From the NCBI GenBank assembly GCA_050249455.1, contig JBFWQM010000003.1:16306-80305 (forward strand): DNA of 64,000 bases. Reading direction: 5' to 3'. The notes under the pieces are model-generated. The model did not search any database. It was not told where the DNA came from and worked only from the letters and a program-made list of their open reading frames with translations. Position 1 is the first letter of the stretch. Each line of letters opens with the position of its first letter. The position numbers and the translations under genes are program-made. The DNA is from JBFWQM01 sp050249455. Its GTDB lineage: Bacteria > Pseudomonadota > Alphaproteobacteria > MPNO01 > VGEU01. Shown here one piece after another: positions 28,054 to 36,149 of this stretch.

Positions 28054-28920
28054 TCAGTTCGACGGCTGCGGCAGGGCGGCGACGGCTTCCTCGAGCTCGG
28101 TGAAGGTCGGCCGCACGTCCGACTCGAGCGCCTTGCGGGCGAACTCGACGCAGACCTGCGGCGCATAGCCGTTCATGTAGGCGATGAGGCCCGACTTGAT
28201 GCACACGAAATACTTGGTCTCCGCGTCGAAGGTCCGGCCCAGGATGCCGGCGAGCGGCGCGAGGAAGCCGTAGGCGATGAACACGCCCAGGAACGTGCCG
28301 ACGAGGGCGCCGCCGATAAGGTGGCCGAGCACCTCGGGCGGCTCGGTGATCGAGCCCATCGTGTGGATGACGCCGAGCACCGCCGCGACGATGCCGAGCG
28401 CGGGCATGCCGTCGGCCATCGATTGGACCGCGCCGGCCACCGCGGCGTTCTCGTGGTGATGGGTGTCGATCTCTTCGTCGATGATCGCCTCGAGTTCGTG
28501 CGGGTTCTCGCTGCCGAGGCTGATCATCCGCAGGTAGTCGCAGAAGAACGTCGTGGCGTGGTGGTTCTTGTGCACGCTTGGGAACTGGGCGAACAGGTCG
28601 CTGCCGTGCGGGTTCTCGATATGTTGCTCGAGCGCGAGCATCCCCTTGGAGCGGGCGATCTTGTAGACCTGGAACTGCATGCTCAGCAGCTCCAGGTAGT
28701 CCTTCTTCCCGTATTTCGGTCCCTTCAGGGCCACGCCCAGCGCCTTGGCGGACTTCTTGAGAACCGCCTTCGGGTTGCCGATGATGAACGCGCCGATCGA
28801 CGCGCCGACGATGATGACCACCTCGAACGGCTGCCACAGCACTTCCAGGTGCCCGCCCGCGGCGGCATAGCCACCGAGAACGCAGGCGAAAACCACGATC
28901 GCGCCGACGATCACCAGCAT
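28054..28920 (-). CDS. motA: Flagellar motor stator protein MotA
   Basis: Forms the ion channel of the stator with MotB. The 288-aa protein has four predicted membrane helices: the N-terminal pair (MLVIVGAIVVFACVLGGYA; VVIIVGASIGAFIIG), a large cytoplasmic loop, and the C-terminal pair (ALGIVAAVLGVIHTMG; LIGGALVGTFLGVFIAYGFL). The proton-pathway proline region (PPEVLGHLIGG) is present. Start is the ATG at 28920. The stator genes form a separate two-gene unit, consistent with a flagellated cell whose other flagellar genes lie elsewhere. Confidence 0.95.
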   Translation of the reverse strand: MLVIVGAIVVFACVLGGYAAAGGHLEVLWQPFEVVIIVGASIGAFIIGNPKAVLKKSAKALGVALKGPKYGKKDYLELLSMQFQVYKIARSKGMLALEQHIENPHGSDLFAQFPSVHKNHHATTFFCDYLRMISLGSENPHELEAIIDEEIDTHHHENAAVAGAVQSMADGMPALGIVAAVLGVIHTMGSITEPPEVLGHLIGGALVGTFLGVFIAYGFLAPLAGILGRTFDAETKYFVCIKSGLIAYMNGYAPQVCVEFARKALESDVRPTFTELEEAVAALPQPSN

Positions 28921-29090
28921 CGGATCATCAATGCCTTTGCTACTTGTGCAGGTGTCGGCAACATGCGGCTGACCCGGTTAAGAAGGCGTTAGCCGTGATT
29001 GCCAGGAAGCGGGCGACAGTGGCGTAGCGTTGATGTATTCCAGGGCCGGCCGGTCCGCGCCGGCGCTGGACGAGATGGAGGATGGGAACG

Positions 29091-29513
29091 ATGGCAGCGA
29101 ACGTGATCACCGCCGAACAGCTGCACGAGCGGCTGGTCGCCAACCCGTTCAACGCCTGGATGGGGCTGAAGGTGCTGGCGCTCGACGAGGAGAAGCTCGA
29201 GATCGGCCTGACCTGGCGCGAGGAAATGGTCTCCAACCCGAAGGCCCGCTACACCCACGGCGGCGTCATCGGCGCCCTGATCGACGTCGCCGCCGACTTC
29301 GCCATCGCCGCCAAGGCCGGCGCCCCGGTTCCCACCGTGGACATGCGGGTGGACTATCACCGCGCCGCCATGCCGGGCGACCTCAAGGCGGTCGGGCGGA
29401 TCGTCCGCCAGGGCGGAACCTTCACCGTCGCCGAGGCGCACGTCTACGACGGCGAGGGCAAGCTGGTCGCGAGCGGCCGGGGAGTCTATTTCACACAGCC
29501 GCCCAAGGCCTGA
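29091..29513 (+). CDS. PaaI-type hotdog thioesterase
   Basis: A 140-aa hotdog-fold acyl-CoA thioesterase. YTHGGVIGALIDVAADFAI is the core helix segment, with the HGG turn and the Asp that commonly serves in catalysis, and PTVDMRVDYHRAAMPGDLKAVGRI gives the following strands. I prefer the ATG at 29091, ten bases after ggag, over the in-frame ATG at 29082. Three enzyme genes follow on the same strand. The physiological acyl-CoA is unknown. Confidence 0.85.
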   Translation: MAANVITAEQLHERLVANPFNAWMGLKVLALDEEKLEIGLTWREEMVSNPKARYTHGGVIGALIDVAADFAIAAKAGAPVPTVDMRVDYHRAAMPGDLKAVGRIVRQGGTFTVAEAHVYDGEGKLVASGRGVYFTQPPKA

Positions 29514-29616
29514 TCCTCATTGGGGGTTGGACCCGCGGCACCGGTCCAGTACCATCGCCCCGACAGGGGGGGATGCCGCCCACAGGGCAGGCCCCGACGA
29601 AAGGAAAGCGAACCTG

Positions 29617-30105
29617 ATGAGCGTCGATCCGATCGCCTTTCGCAAGGCCCTCGGCTGCTTTGCCACCGGCGTCACCATCATCACCACGCGGGACGCCGAA
29701 AGCCGGCCGGTCGGCATCACGGCGAACTCGTTCACGTCGCTGTCGCTGGACCCGCCGCTGGTGCTGTTCTGCCTCGACCGCAAGAGCGCGTCGTTCGCGG
29801 CCTTCCACAAGAACCGCCACTTCGCGGTGAACATCCTGCGCGACACCCAGCAGGAGCTGTCGCGCACCTTCGCCCGCTCGGTGGCGGACAAGTGGAACGG
29901 CATCGCGTTCGACACCTGGGACACCGGCTGCCCGATCCTGCCAGACTCCCTGGCGACGCTCGAATGCGACGTCGACGAGATCATCGAGGGCGGCGACCAT
30001 GTCATCCTGATCGGCAAGGTCCGCCGCATGCAGATGGACGACGGCGAGTGCGCGCCGCTGGTCTACTACCGCGGCAAGTATGCCGGCGTGCAGGCCGGCT
30101 CGTAG
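29617..30105 (+). CDS. Flavin reductase family protein
   Basis: A 162-aa split-barrel flavin reductase of the HpaC/short-chain group, which reduces free flavin with NAD(P)H for partner monooxygenases. Family motifs are LGCFATGVTIITT, VGITANSFTSLSLDPPLVLFCL and the C-terminal LVYYRGKY. The ATG at 29617 is preceded by aaggaaag; an upstream in-frame start lacks such a site. A two-component monooxygenase large subunit is not adjacent; the FAD monooxygenase two genes on belongs to the self-sufficient class. Confidence 0.88.
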   Translation: MSVDPIAFRKALGCFATGVTIITTRDAESRPVGITANSFTSLSLDPPLVLFCLDRKSASFAAFHKNRHFAVNILRDTQQELSRTFARSVADKWNGIAFDTWDTGCPILPDSLATLECDVDEIIEGGDHVILIGKVRRMQMDDGECAPLVYYRGKYAGVQAGS

Positions 30106-30109
30106 AACG

Positions 30110-30529
30110 ATGGCCGACCCCGATGTCCGGCGGCTGCAGCCGGCGGAGTGGGCGTCGGCTTTCTCCGTGGTCGCAACGCTGCGGCCGCACCTGGACGCCG
30201 CGACGTTCCTCGATCGCGTCCGCCGCCAGAGCTACGCCGGCTACGAGCTGGTCGGGGCGTTCCGCGGCGGCGAACTGGTCGGCGCGCTCGGGATGCGCCC
30301 GGTCCACACGCTGGTGCGCGGCGCCTGCCTGCATGTGGACGACCTCGTGGTCCGCGAGGACGTGCGCGGCCAGGGCGTCGGCCGTGCTTTGATGGACTTC
30401 GCGGAGTCCGATGCCCGTGCCCGCGGCATGGCCTCCGTCTTCCTCGACGCCCGCCGCGACGCGATCCCGTTCTACGAGACCATCGGCTACGGCTTCCATA
30501 CCGCGCCTTCGATGCGAAAGGACCTCTGA
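30110..30529 (+). CDS. GNAT family N-acetyltransferase
   Basis: A 139-aa acetyl-CoA-dependent acetyltransferase fold. The acetyl-CoA binding motif A is LVVREDVRGQGVGRALMDF (Arg/Gln-x-x-Gly-x-Gly type), and IPFYETIGYGF is the usual C-terminal motif B. The gene begins 4 bases after the flavin reductase stop, so the two are likely co-transcribed. The substrate cannot be predicted. Confidence 0.85.
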   Translation: MADPDVRRLQPAEWASAFSVVATLRPHLDAATFLDRVRRQSYAGYELVGAFRGGELVGALGMRPVHTLVRGACLHVDDLVVREDVRGQGVGRALMDFAESDARARGMASVFLDARRDAIPFYETIGYGFHTAPSMRKDL

Positions 30530-30633
30530 GGCGGGGCCAGCCGTCCCTGCGCCACCGCGCTTCGGCCGACGCTCCGGCATGGTATCGTGGAGCGGAAAGC
30601 GGGCGCCGGCTCAGTCCCGCGCGGGAGGCAACG

Positions 30634-32334
30634 ATGGCTTTGGCGCAGGAGCTGACCACTCCGGTAACGATCGTCGGCGGCGGCCCCGTCGGGCTCCTGC
30701 TGGCGCTGCTGCTCGACCGCTACGGCGTCAGCTCGACCGTCATCAATACCGAGCCGACCGAGCGCTGGCATCCCAAGGGCAACGGCCAGAACGCCAGCAC
30801 CATGGAGCATTACCGTCAGCTCGGGTTCTCCGACGAGATCCGCATGCTGGGGCTGCCGCCCGATCACCCGTTCGACCAGGCGTATTTCACCCGGCTCAGC
30901 GCGCACGAGATCTACCGCTTCCCGATGCCGAACCGGGAGGAGCGCATCGCGATGCGCCGCGACATGCCGGTCACCGACCAGCTCCCCGAGCCGATGTTCC
31001 ACGTCAACCAGATGTACGTCGAGCGCTTCCTGCTGCAGCGCGCGCGACGCGCGGCGGGCATCGACGTACGCTTCGGCTGGGAAGCTCAGTGGTTCACCCA
31101 GGACGAGAACCGTGTGCGCGTCCACGCGCGCCGGACCGACGGCGGCGAGGAGGCGACCTGGACATCGCCCTACGCGGTCGGATGCGACGGCGCCCGCGGC
31201 TTCGTGCGCAAGACGCTCGGCATTCCCTACGAAGGCGACGTGCAGAAGAAGGACGCCTACTGGGCCGGGCAGTTCTTCTCGATCCACATGCGCATCCCCG
31301 ACCTCTATCCGAAGTTCGTCGGCCACCGGCGCGCCTGGATGTACTGGGCGATCAATCCCGATCCGAACACCCGCGGCGTCATCATCGCGCTGAACGGCCG
31401 GGACGAGTTCATGATGCTGATCAAGCCGAGGGACGGCTGGACCGACGTCGACAAGGACGAGGTCGCCGGCTGGGTCCGCCGTTCGATCGGCGCCGACATC
31501 GCGGTCGAGGTGATCGGCCACTACCCGTGGGCCGCCGGCCAGGCGCTGGTCGCCGAACGCTACAAGGCCGGGCGCATCATGATCGCGGGCGATGCCGCGC
31601 ACGTCTTCACGCCGACCGGCGGCTTCGGCATGAACACCGGGATGGACGACAGCGCGAACTTGGCGTGGAAGCTGGCGGCGATGCTGCAAGGCTGGGGCGG
31701 GCCGAAGCTGCTCGACAGCTACCAGGCCGAGCGCAAGCCGATCGGCTTCCGCAACACCGGCGCATCGCGCAAGTACGCCTCGCGCATGCACGACGCCGTG
31801 GTGCCCGACAATGTCGAGGCCGATGGGCCCGAGGGCGACGCCGCGCGCGTCCGCGCGTCCGAGATGTCCTACATCCGCAAGAACCATTTCGTGCGGCCGG
31901 AGGACGAGGACGCGGTCGGCGTGCAGATCGGCACGCGCTACGACGGCTCCCCCATCGTCGTCGGCGACGAGACGCCGCCGGTCGATGCGTTCCCGGAGAC
32001 CTACGACCGCTACGTCCCGACCGGCATCCCCGGCGGCCGGGCGCCGCACGTCTGGCTCGACGCCGGGCGCGTCATGGGCTCGTCGCTGTACGACCGGCTG
32101 GGCAAGGGGTTGACGCTGCTGCGGCTCGCCGCCGGCGCGGAGGCCGCGGCGCTGGCGGGCGCCGCCGAACGCCGCGGGGTGCCGCTGACGGTGTTCGACG
32201 TCCCGGTGCCGGAGGCGCGCGCGCTCTACGGCCGCGATCTCGCCCTGGTGCGGCCCGACCGCTTCGTCGCCTGGCGCGGTGATGCGCTGCCGGACGACTG
32301 CGACGCCCTGCTCGCCACCGTCACGGGGCACTGA
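30634..32334 (+). CDS. FAD-dependent aromatic monooxygenase family protein
   Basis: A 566-aa flavoprotein of the PHBH/phenol-hydroxylase-like FAD_binding_3 family. It has the dinucleotide-binding VTIVGGGPVGLLLALLLDR motif (residues 11-29), the DG-containing AVGCDGARGFVRK segment, and the GD motif IAGDAAHVFTPTGGFGMNTG (Gly319-Asp320). A thioredoxin-like C-terminal domain seems to fill residues beyond about 400. Such enzymes hydroxylate phenolic rings with NAD(P)H and oxygen. A good site (gggagg) precedes the ATG. No ring-cleavage gene is nearby, so the pathway is unknown. Confidence 0.88.
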   Translation: MALAQELTTPVTIVGGGPVGLLLALLLDRYGVSSTVINTEPTERWHPKGNGQNASTMEHYRQLGFSDEIRMLGLPPDHPFDQAYFTRLSAHEIYRFPMPNREERIAMRRDMPVTDQLPEPMFHVNQMYVERFLLQRARRAAGIDVRFGWEAQWFTQDENRVRVHARRTDGGEEATWTSPYAVGCDGARGFVRKTLGIPYEGDVQKKDAYWAGQFFSIHMRIPDLYPKFVGHRRAWMYWAINPDPNTRGVIIALNGRDEFMMLIKPRDGWTDVDKDEVAGWVRRSIGADIAVEVIGHYPWAAGQALVAERYKAGRIMIAGDAAHVFTPTGGFGMNTGMDDSANLAWKLAAMLQGWGGPKLLDSYQAERKPIGFRNTGASRKYASRMHDAVVPDNVEADGPEGDAARVRASEMSYIRKNHFVRPEDEDAVGVQIGTRYDGSPIVVGDETPPVDAFPETYDRYVPTGIPGGRAPHVWLDAGRVMGSSLYDRLGKGLTLLRLAAGAEAAALAGAAERRGVPLTVFDVPVPEARALYGRDLALVRPDRFVAWRGDALPDDCDALLATVTGH

Positions 32335-32343
32335 ACGGCGCCG

Positions 32344-33567
32344 TCAGCCGTCGGCCGCCTCGTCGCTCAGGATGCGGGTCGGCATGCCGGCCTCAGTCAG
32401 GCCGGCGGCGATGGTGCGGGCGGCGGCGGGGTCCATCACCTCGACGAGGGCGTCGACCTGCGCGAGCCGCACGGGCACGTCGCGGAACCAGCGCTGGTGC
32501 TGGATCTCCACGATGTTGCCGCCGAGCTCGCCGATGCGCCGCGTCGCGCGCGCCAGGCTGCCGGCCTGGTCGCTGACCTGGACGCGCAGCCGGACCAGCC
32601 GCCCCGAGCGCACCAGCCCGCGCATCAGCACCGACGACAGCAGCCGCGCGTCGATGTTGCCGCCGGAGAGGACGAGGCCGACCGTGCGGCCGGCGAACCG
32701 CTCGGGCCGGGCGAGGAGGGCGGCGAGCGGCGCGGCGCCGGCGCCTTCGGCGACCAGCTTCTCGATCTCGGCGATCAGCTGAACCGCCTGCTCCAGCTCC
32801 GCCTCGCCGACCAGCACGATGTCTGCCACCCGCTCGCGCACGATCGGCAGGGTGAGCGCGCCGGGAACCTTTACCGCGATGCCGTCGGCGATCGTCGCCG
32901 CCTCCGGCGTCGCCGGCAGCCCGGCCAGCGCACGCTGCATCGAGGGATAGAGCGCGGCCTCGACGCCGACCACCTCGATCCCGGGCTTCAGTGCCTGCGC
33001 CGCCACGGCGCAGCCGGCGATCAGGCCGCCGCCGCCGATCGGCACCACCAGGGTCTCGATGGCCGGCGCGTCCGCCAGCATCTCCAGCGCCAGCGTGCCC
33101 TGGCCGGCGGCGACCAGCGGGTCGTCGTAGGGGTGGACGAAGGTCAGCCCCTTCGATGACGCCTCCGCGGCGGCGAATTCCGACGCGGCGGTGAAGCTGT
33201 CGCCGGACAGCACGACGCGGGCGCCGAGCTGCTCGGTGTTGCGGATCTTCACGAACGGGGCATGGACCGGCATCACGATCGTGGTGGCGACGCCGAGCCG
33301 CGTGCCGTGATGGGCGACCGCCTGCGCGTGGTTGCCGGCGGAGACGGCGATCACGCCGCGCGCGCGCTCCGCATCGGTCAGCGACAGCAGTTTGTTGAGC
33401 GCTCCGCGCTCCTTGAACGAGGCGGTGAACTGCAGGTTCTCGAGCTTCAGGTAGACGGTCGCGCCGGTCAGCGCCGACAGCGTGCGCGACAGCACGGTCG
33501 GGGTGCGCACCACCGCGCCGGCGATGGCGCCGGCCGCGGCGCGCACGTCGTCGGCGCCGAACGTCAT
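32344..33567 (-). CDS. ilvA: Threonine ammonia-lyase with C-terminal ACT domain
   Basis: PLP enzyme that deaminates threonine (or serine) to a 2-oxo acid. The 407-aa protein has the PLP lysine Lys52 in FTASFKERGALNKLL, the SAGNHAQAVAHHG motif, and the phosphate-binding PIGGGGLIAG loop. A C-terminal ACT domain (about 330-407, LVRLRVQVSDQAGSLARATRRI) matches the 400-aa class, which can be biosynthetic or catabolic. Its ATG overlaps the TGA of the penicillin-acylase homologue upstream (ATGA), an unusual coupling. Confidence 0.93.
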   Translation of the reverse strand: MTFGADDVRAAAGAIAGAVVRTPTVLSRTLSALTGATVYLKLENLQFTASFKERGALNKLLSLTDAERARGVIAVSAGNHAQAVAHHGTRLGVATTIVMPVHAPFVKIRNTEQLGARVVLSGDSFTAASEFAAAEASSKGLTFVHPYDDPLVAAGQGTLALEMLADAPAIETLVVPIGGGGLIAGCAVAAQALKPGIEVVGVEAALYPSMQRALAGLPATPEAATIADGIAVKVPGALTLPIVRERVADIVLVGEAELEQAVQLIAEIEKLVAEGAGAAPLAALLARPERFAGRTVGLVLSGGNIDARLLSSVLMRGLVRSGRLVRLRVQVSDQAGSLARATRRIGELGGNIVEIQHQRWFRDVPVRLAQVDALVEVMDPAAARTIAAGLTEAGMPTRILSDEAADG

Positions 33568-35930
33568 GGCGCTGACGCCGGCGTCAGGACGAGCGTGTCC
33601 CAGGCGCCGCCCTCGCCGAGGCGGAAATAGCCGCCGTCGCGCCACCGCTCGGTGGTGTCGCGGTAATGGGCGGACAGGGGATTGCCCGATTGGCCGGTGG
33701 CGATCATGAACCGCGAGCCGGCGAGATCGGCGAGGTCGTAGACCGCGCGCAGGCCGGGGCCATGGACGTCGGCATAGGGCGTCGCCTCGCTGCTGATGCG
33801 GGGCTGCGCCCGGTTCACGGTGTGCGCGCCGCCGTCGGTCTCGATGACGATGTCGGCGAGGTCGCGCAGCACCGGCACCCAGCCGAACAGGCCATGGCGG
33901 AAGCGCGCGACATGGGCGTCGCCCCAGCGCCAGCCGGCGATGTCATCGCCGTGGGCGCGCGCCAGCTCGTCCAGCGCCTGCCCCAGCGCCGCGCGTACCT
34001 GCGCCGGGCAGGTCTCCGCCCCCGGCGTCGCGATGTCGTCGCACCAGGCGGTGCGGTTGCCCAGCATGCGCCGGACCACCAGGGGGCGCAGCGACCAGTA
34101 GTCGGCGAACTGCGGACCGAGCTCGTCGGCATAGAGCGCGCGGTTCAGCGCCCGCAGCCATGCGGTGTAGATCAGTGGCTCCGGCCGGTCGCGGTCCATC
34201 GCGCCGTCCCACCGCCGCAGCAGCGCGACGGCCGCTCCGGCGCGGCCCTCGAACGGCCCGGCGGCGAGCAGGACCGGCATCAGGTCGGCCACGTCGAGCG
34301 AGATGACGTCGTTCTGCAGCGCGGCGGCGGTCTCGACCGTTTGGCGCGGCACGGCGTCGAGGCGGTCGAAGATGCGCTTCGCCCGATAGGGCTCGGACCA
34401 GCCGTTGCCCAGCCAATAGGGGTAGTCGGGGCCGACGATGCGGTGGTTGGCGTTGACGATGCGCCCGCTCGCCGGTCGAAAGCTTTGCGGCAGCTCCTCG
34501 AACGGGATGAAGCCCGACCACCCGTAGGCGTCGTCCCATCCCGGCACGGGCACGAGGCCGCGGCCGCTGCGCCGCACCGGCACCAGCCCCGGGGCGATGA
34601 AGCCGATATTGCCGTCGATGTCGGCGTAGAAGAGGTTCTGCTGCGGCGCGTGCCAGCGCCGCAGCGCGTCGAGGGCGCCGTCCCAGTCGCGGGCGCGGTT
34701 GAGGCGGAAGGCCGCCTCCGCCGTGGTGTCGTCGGCGCGCAGGCCCGTCCATGCCAGCGCCACGACCTGCCCGGCCGGCGCGGCGGCGGGGTCGAGGTCG
34801 GAGACCACCGGCCCGTGGCGGGTGCTGCGCACCGTCATCTCGACGTCGTCGGCGCCGCGCACCTTGATGATCTCGGTCCGCTCGGCGAAGGGCCGCGGGC
34901 CCTCCGGTGTCTCGTAGTGGCCGGGGCGATCGGGCACCAGGCGCTCGAGATAGAGATCCTGGGTGTCGCTCTCGGTCGTGGTCAGGCCCCAGGCGATCCG
35001 CTCGTTGTGGCCGAGGATGGTGAAAGGCACCCCGGGCGCGGTGGCACCCGACACCTCGAGCCCGGGCGCGGTCAGGCGCGCCAGGTACCAGATGCCCGGC
35101 GCGCTGAAGCCGAGATGGGGGTCGTTGGCCAGGATCGGCTTGCCGGTGGCGCTGCGCCGGCCGTCGACCGCCCAGGCGTTTGACGCGCTGGTCTGGCGCA
35201 GCGTCAGCGGCACCGCGTCGATCGTCGCCTGCATCAGCCGGGCGACGGCGGGATCGAGCGCGGCGGACGTCGTCGCCGGCGCGCCGTCCTGGTCGTCGGG
35301 CCACAGGTCGTCCAGCTGCGCCGGCGTCAGCCGATCGGCCAGCCGCGCGCGCAGCACTTCGGTCATCCAGTTCCCGGTCAGCCGCAGCGCCATCAGGCGG
35401 CCCCAGACCAGCGAGTCGGCCGGCCGCCACGGCTCCGGCGCGATCCGCGCGGCGTAGAATTCCGGCGGCCAGGCGCCGCGGTGGCCGGCGATGTAGGCGT
35501 TGACGCCGCGGGCATAGGCTTCCAGCGCCGCCTGCGTCTCCGGCGACAGCGCGGCGAAGCCCGCCGCCGCCAGCGCCTGCAGCCCGAGCAGGCGCATGAA
35601 GCGGTCGGAGCGCAGCGCTGGCGGGCCCGCGATCTCCGCCAGCCGCCCGGCGACCAGCCGCCGCATGCCCTCCATCTGCCACAGCCGGTCCTGGGCATGC
35701 ACGTAGCCGAGCCCGAAATAGGCGTCCGCCATCGTCGTCGCGCGGACATGCGGCACCGCGTTGGAGTCGCGCGTGATCTCGACCCGCCCGTCGAGGCCGG
35801 CGACGCCGACGTCGCCGTCGGTCTGCGGCAGCGAGGTGCGCAGCCACAGATAGCCGGTCGCGAGGACGAGCGCGACGAAGGCGATCAACCCCGCCGCGAT
35901 CCGGCCCGTCCAGCGCAGGAGCCGACGCAT
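33564..35930 (-). CDS. Penicillin acylase family protein
   Basis: A 788-aa Ntn-hydrolase precursor. An N-terminal hydrophobic segment (residues about 9-31) exports or anchors it. The alpha-chain region begins VEITRDSNAVPHVRATTMADAYFGLGYVHAQDRLWQ. The predicted autocleavage site and N-terminal nucleophile is Ser250 in TSASNAWAVDG. ILANDPHLGFSAPGIWY and GVPFTILGHNERIAWGLTT are family motifs. Members cleave penicillin, acyl-homoserine lactones or other N-acyl amides; which one applies here cannot be told. It ends in a four-base overlap with ilvA. Confidence 0.92.
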   Translation of the reverse strand: MRRLLRWTGRIAAGLIAFVALVLATGYLWLRTSLPQTDGDVGVAGLDGRVEITRDSNAVPHVRATTMADAYFGLGYVHAQDRLWQMEGMRRLVAGRLAEIAGPPALRSDRFMRLLGLQALAAAGFAALSPETQAALEAYARGVNAYIAGHRGAWPPEFYAARIAPEPWRPADSLVWGRLMALRLTGNWMTEVLRARLADRLTPAQLDDLWPDDQDGAPATTSAALDPAVARLMQATIDAVPLTLRQTSASNAWAVDGRRSATGKPILANDPHLGFSAPGIWYLARLTAPGLEVSGATAPGVPFTILGHNERIAWGLTTTESDTQDLYLERLVPDRPGHYETPEGPRPFAERTEIIKVRGADDVEMTVRSTRHGPVVSDLDPAAAPAGQVVALAWTGLRADDTTAEAAFRLNRARDWDGALDALRRWHAPQQNLFYADIDGNIGFIAPGLVPVRRSGRGLVPVPGWDDAYGWSGFIPFEELPQSFRPASGRIVNANHRIVGPDYPYWLGNGWSEPYRAKRIFDRLDAVPRQTVETAAALQNDVISLDVADLMPVLLAAGPFEGRAGAAVALLRRWDGAMDRDRPEPLIYTAWLRALNRALYADELGPQFADYWSLRPLVVRRMLGNRTAWCDDIATPGAETCPAQVRAALGQALDELARAHGDDIAGWRWGDAHVARFRHGLFGWVPVLRDLADIVIETDGGAHTVNRAQPRISSEATPYADVHGPGLRAVYDLADLAGSRFMIATGQSGNPLSAHYRDTTERWRDGGYFRLGEGGAWDTLVLTPASAP

Positions 35931-35973
35931 ACCGTCGCCTCAGGGGCCGGCGCGGCGGCGCGTGCGCCACGGC

Positions 35974-36001
35974 TTGGCGGCGCGCCCTTTGCGTGTATGC
36001 T
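35974..36001 (+). promoter_or_regulatory. Possible promoter of the small membrane-peptide ORF
   Basis: TTGGCG (35974-35979) and TATGCT (35996-36001) are 16 bases apart, each four of six matches to consensus. The predicted start of transcription is about 20 bases before the GTG at 36030. Confidence 0.3.
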
Positions 36002-36029
36002 CTCCGCCGGGGATTGACGGGGTCACGCG

Positions 36030-36140
36030 GTGCCAAGAAAACGCGAAGCAATGAACCGGGGACTTCTTGCGATCGCCCTGATCGCCGGTGTCGCGCTGGT
36101 TCTGTACGCCGTGGCGATCTCGCTCAAGCTGCTGCGCTGA
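36030..36140 (+). CDS. Tiny single-helix membrane protein
   Basis: An unannotated-size open frame of 36 aa from GTG 36030, or 29 aa from ATG 36051 (MNRGLLAIALIAGVALVLYA, then VAISLKLLR). It is one hydrophobic helix bounded by Arg at the N-terminal side and Lys/Arg at the C-terminus, as in small membrane proteins that modulate larger partners. It fills the gap between the divergent penicillin-acylase gene and convergent hemB, and a possible promoter lies upstream. I do not recognise a family. A chance frame is possible. Confidence 0.45.
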   Translation: MPRKREAMNRGLLAIALIAGVALVLYAVAISLKLLR

Positions 36141-36149
36141 ACCCACCCG

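Noticed and set aside
26129..28837. Long minus-strand frame (902 codons) and its plus-strand mirror across bpt-motB-motA
   Set aside because: Overlaps three secure genes in other frames and reads as low-complexity Arg/Pro/Ala sequence.
28921..29000. Flagellar sigma-28 promoter before motA
   Set aside because: ttaac and gccgacac are present on the minus strand, but spacing is about two bases too long and the -35 is imperfect.
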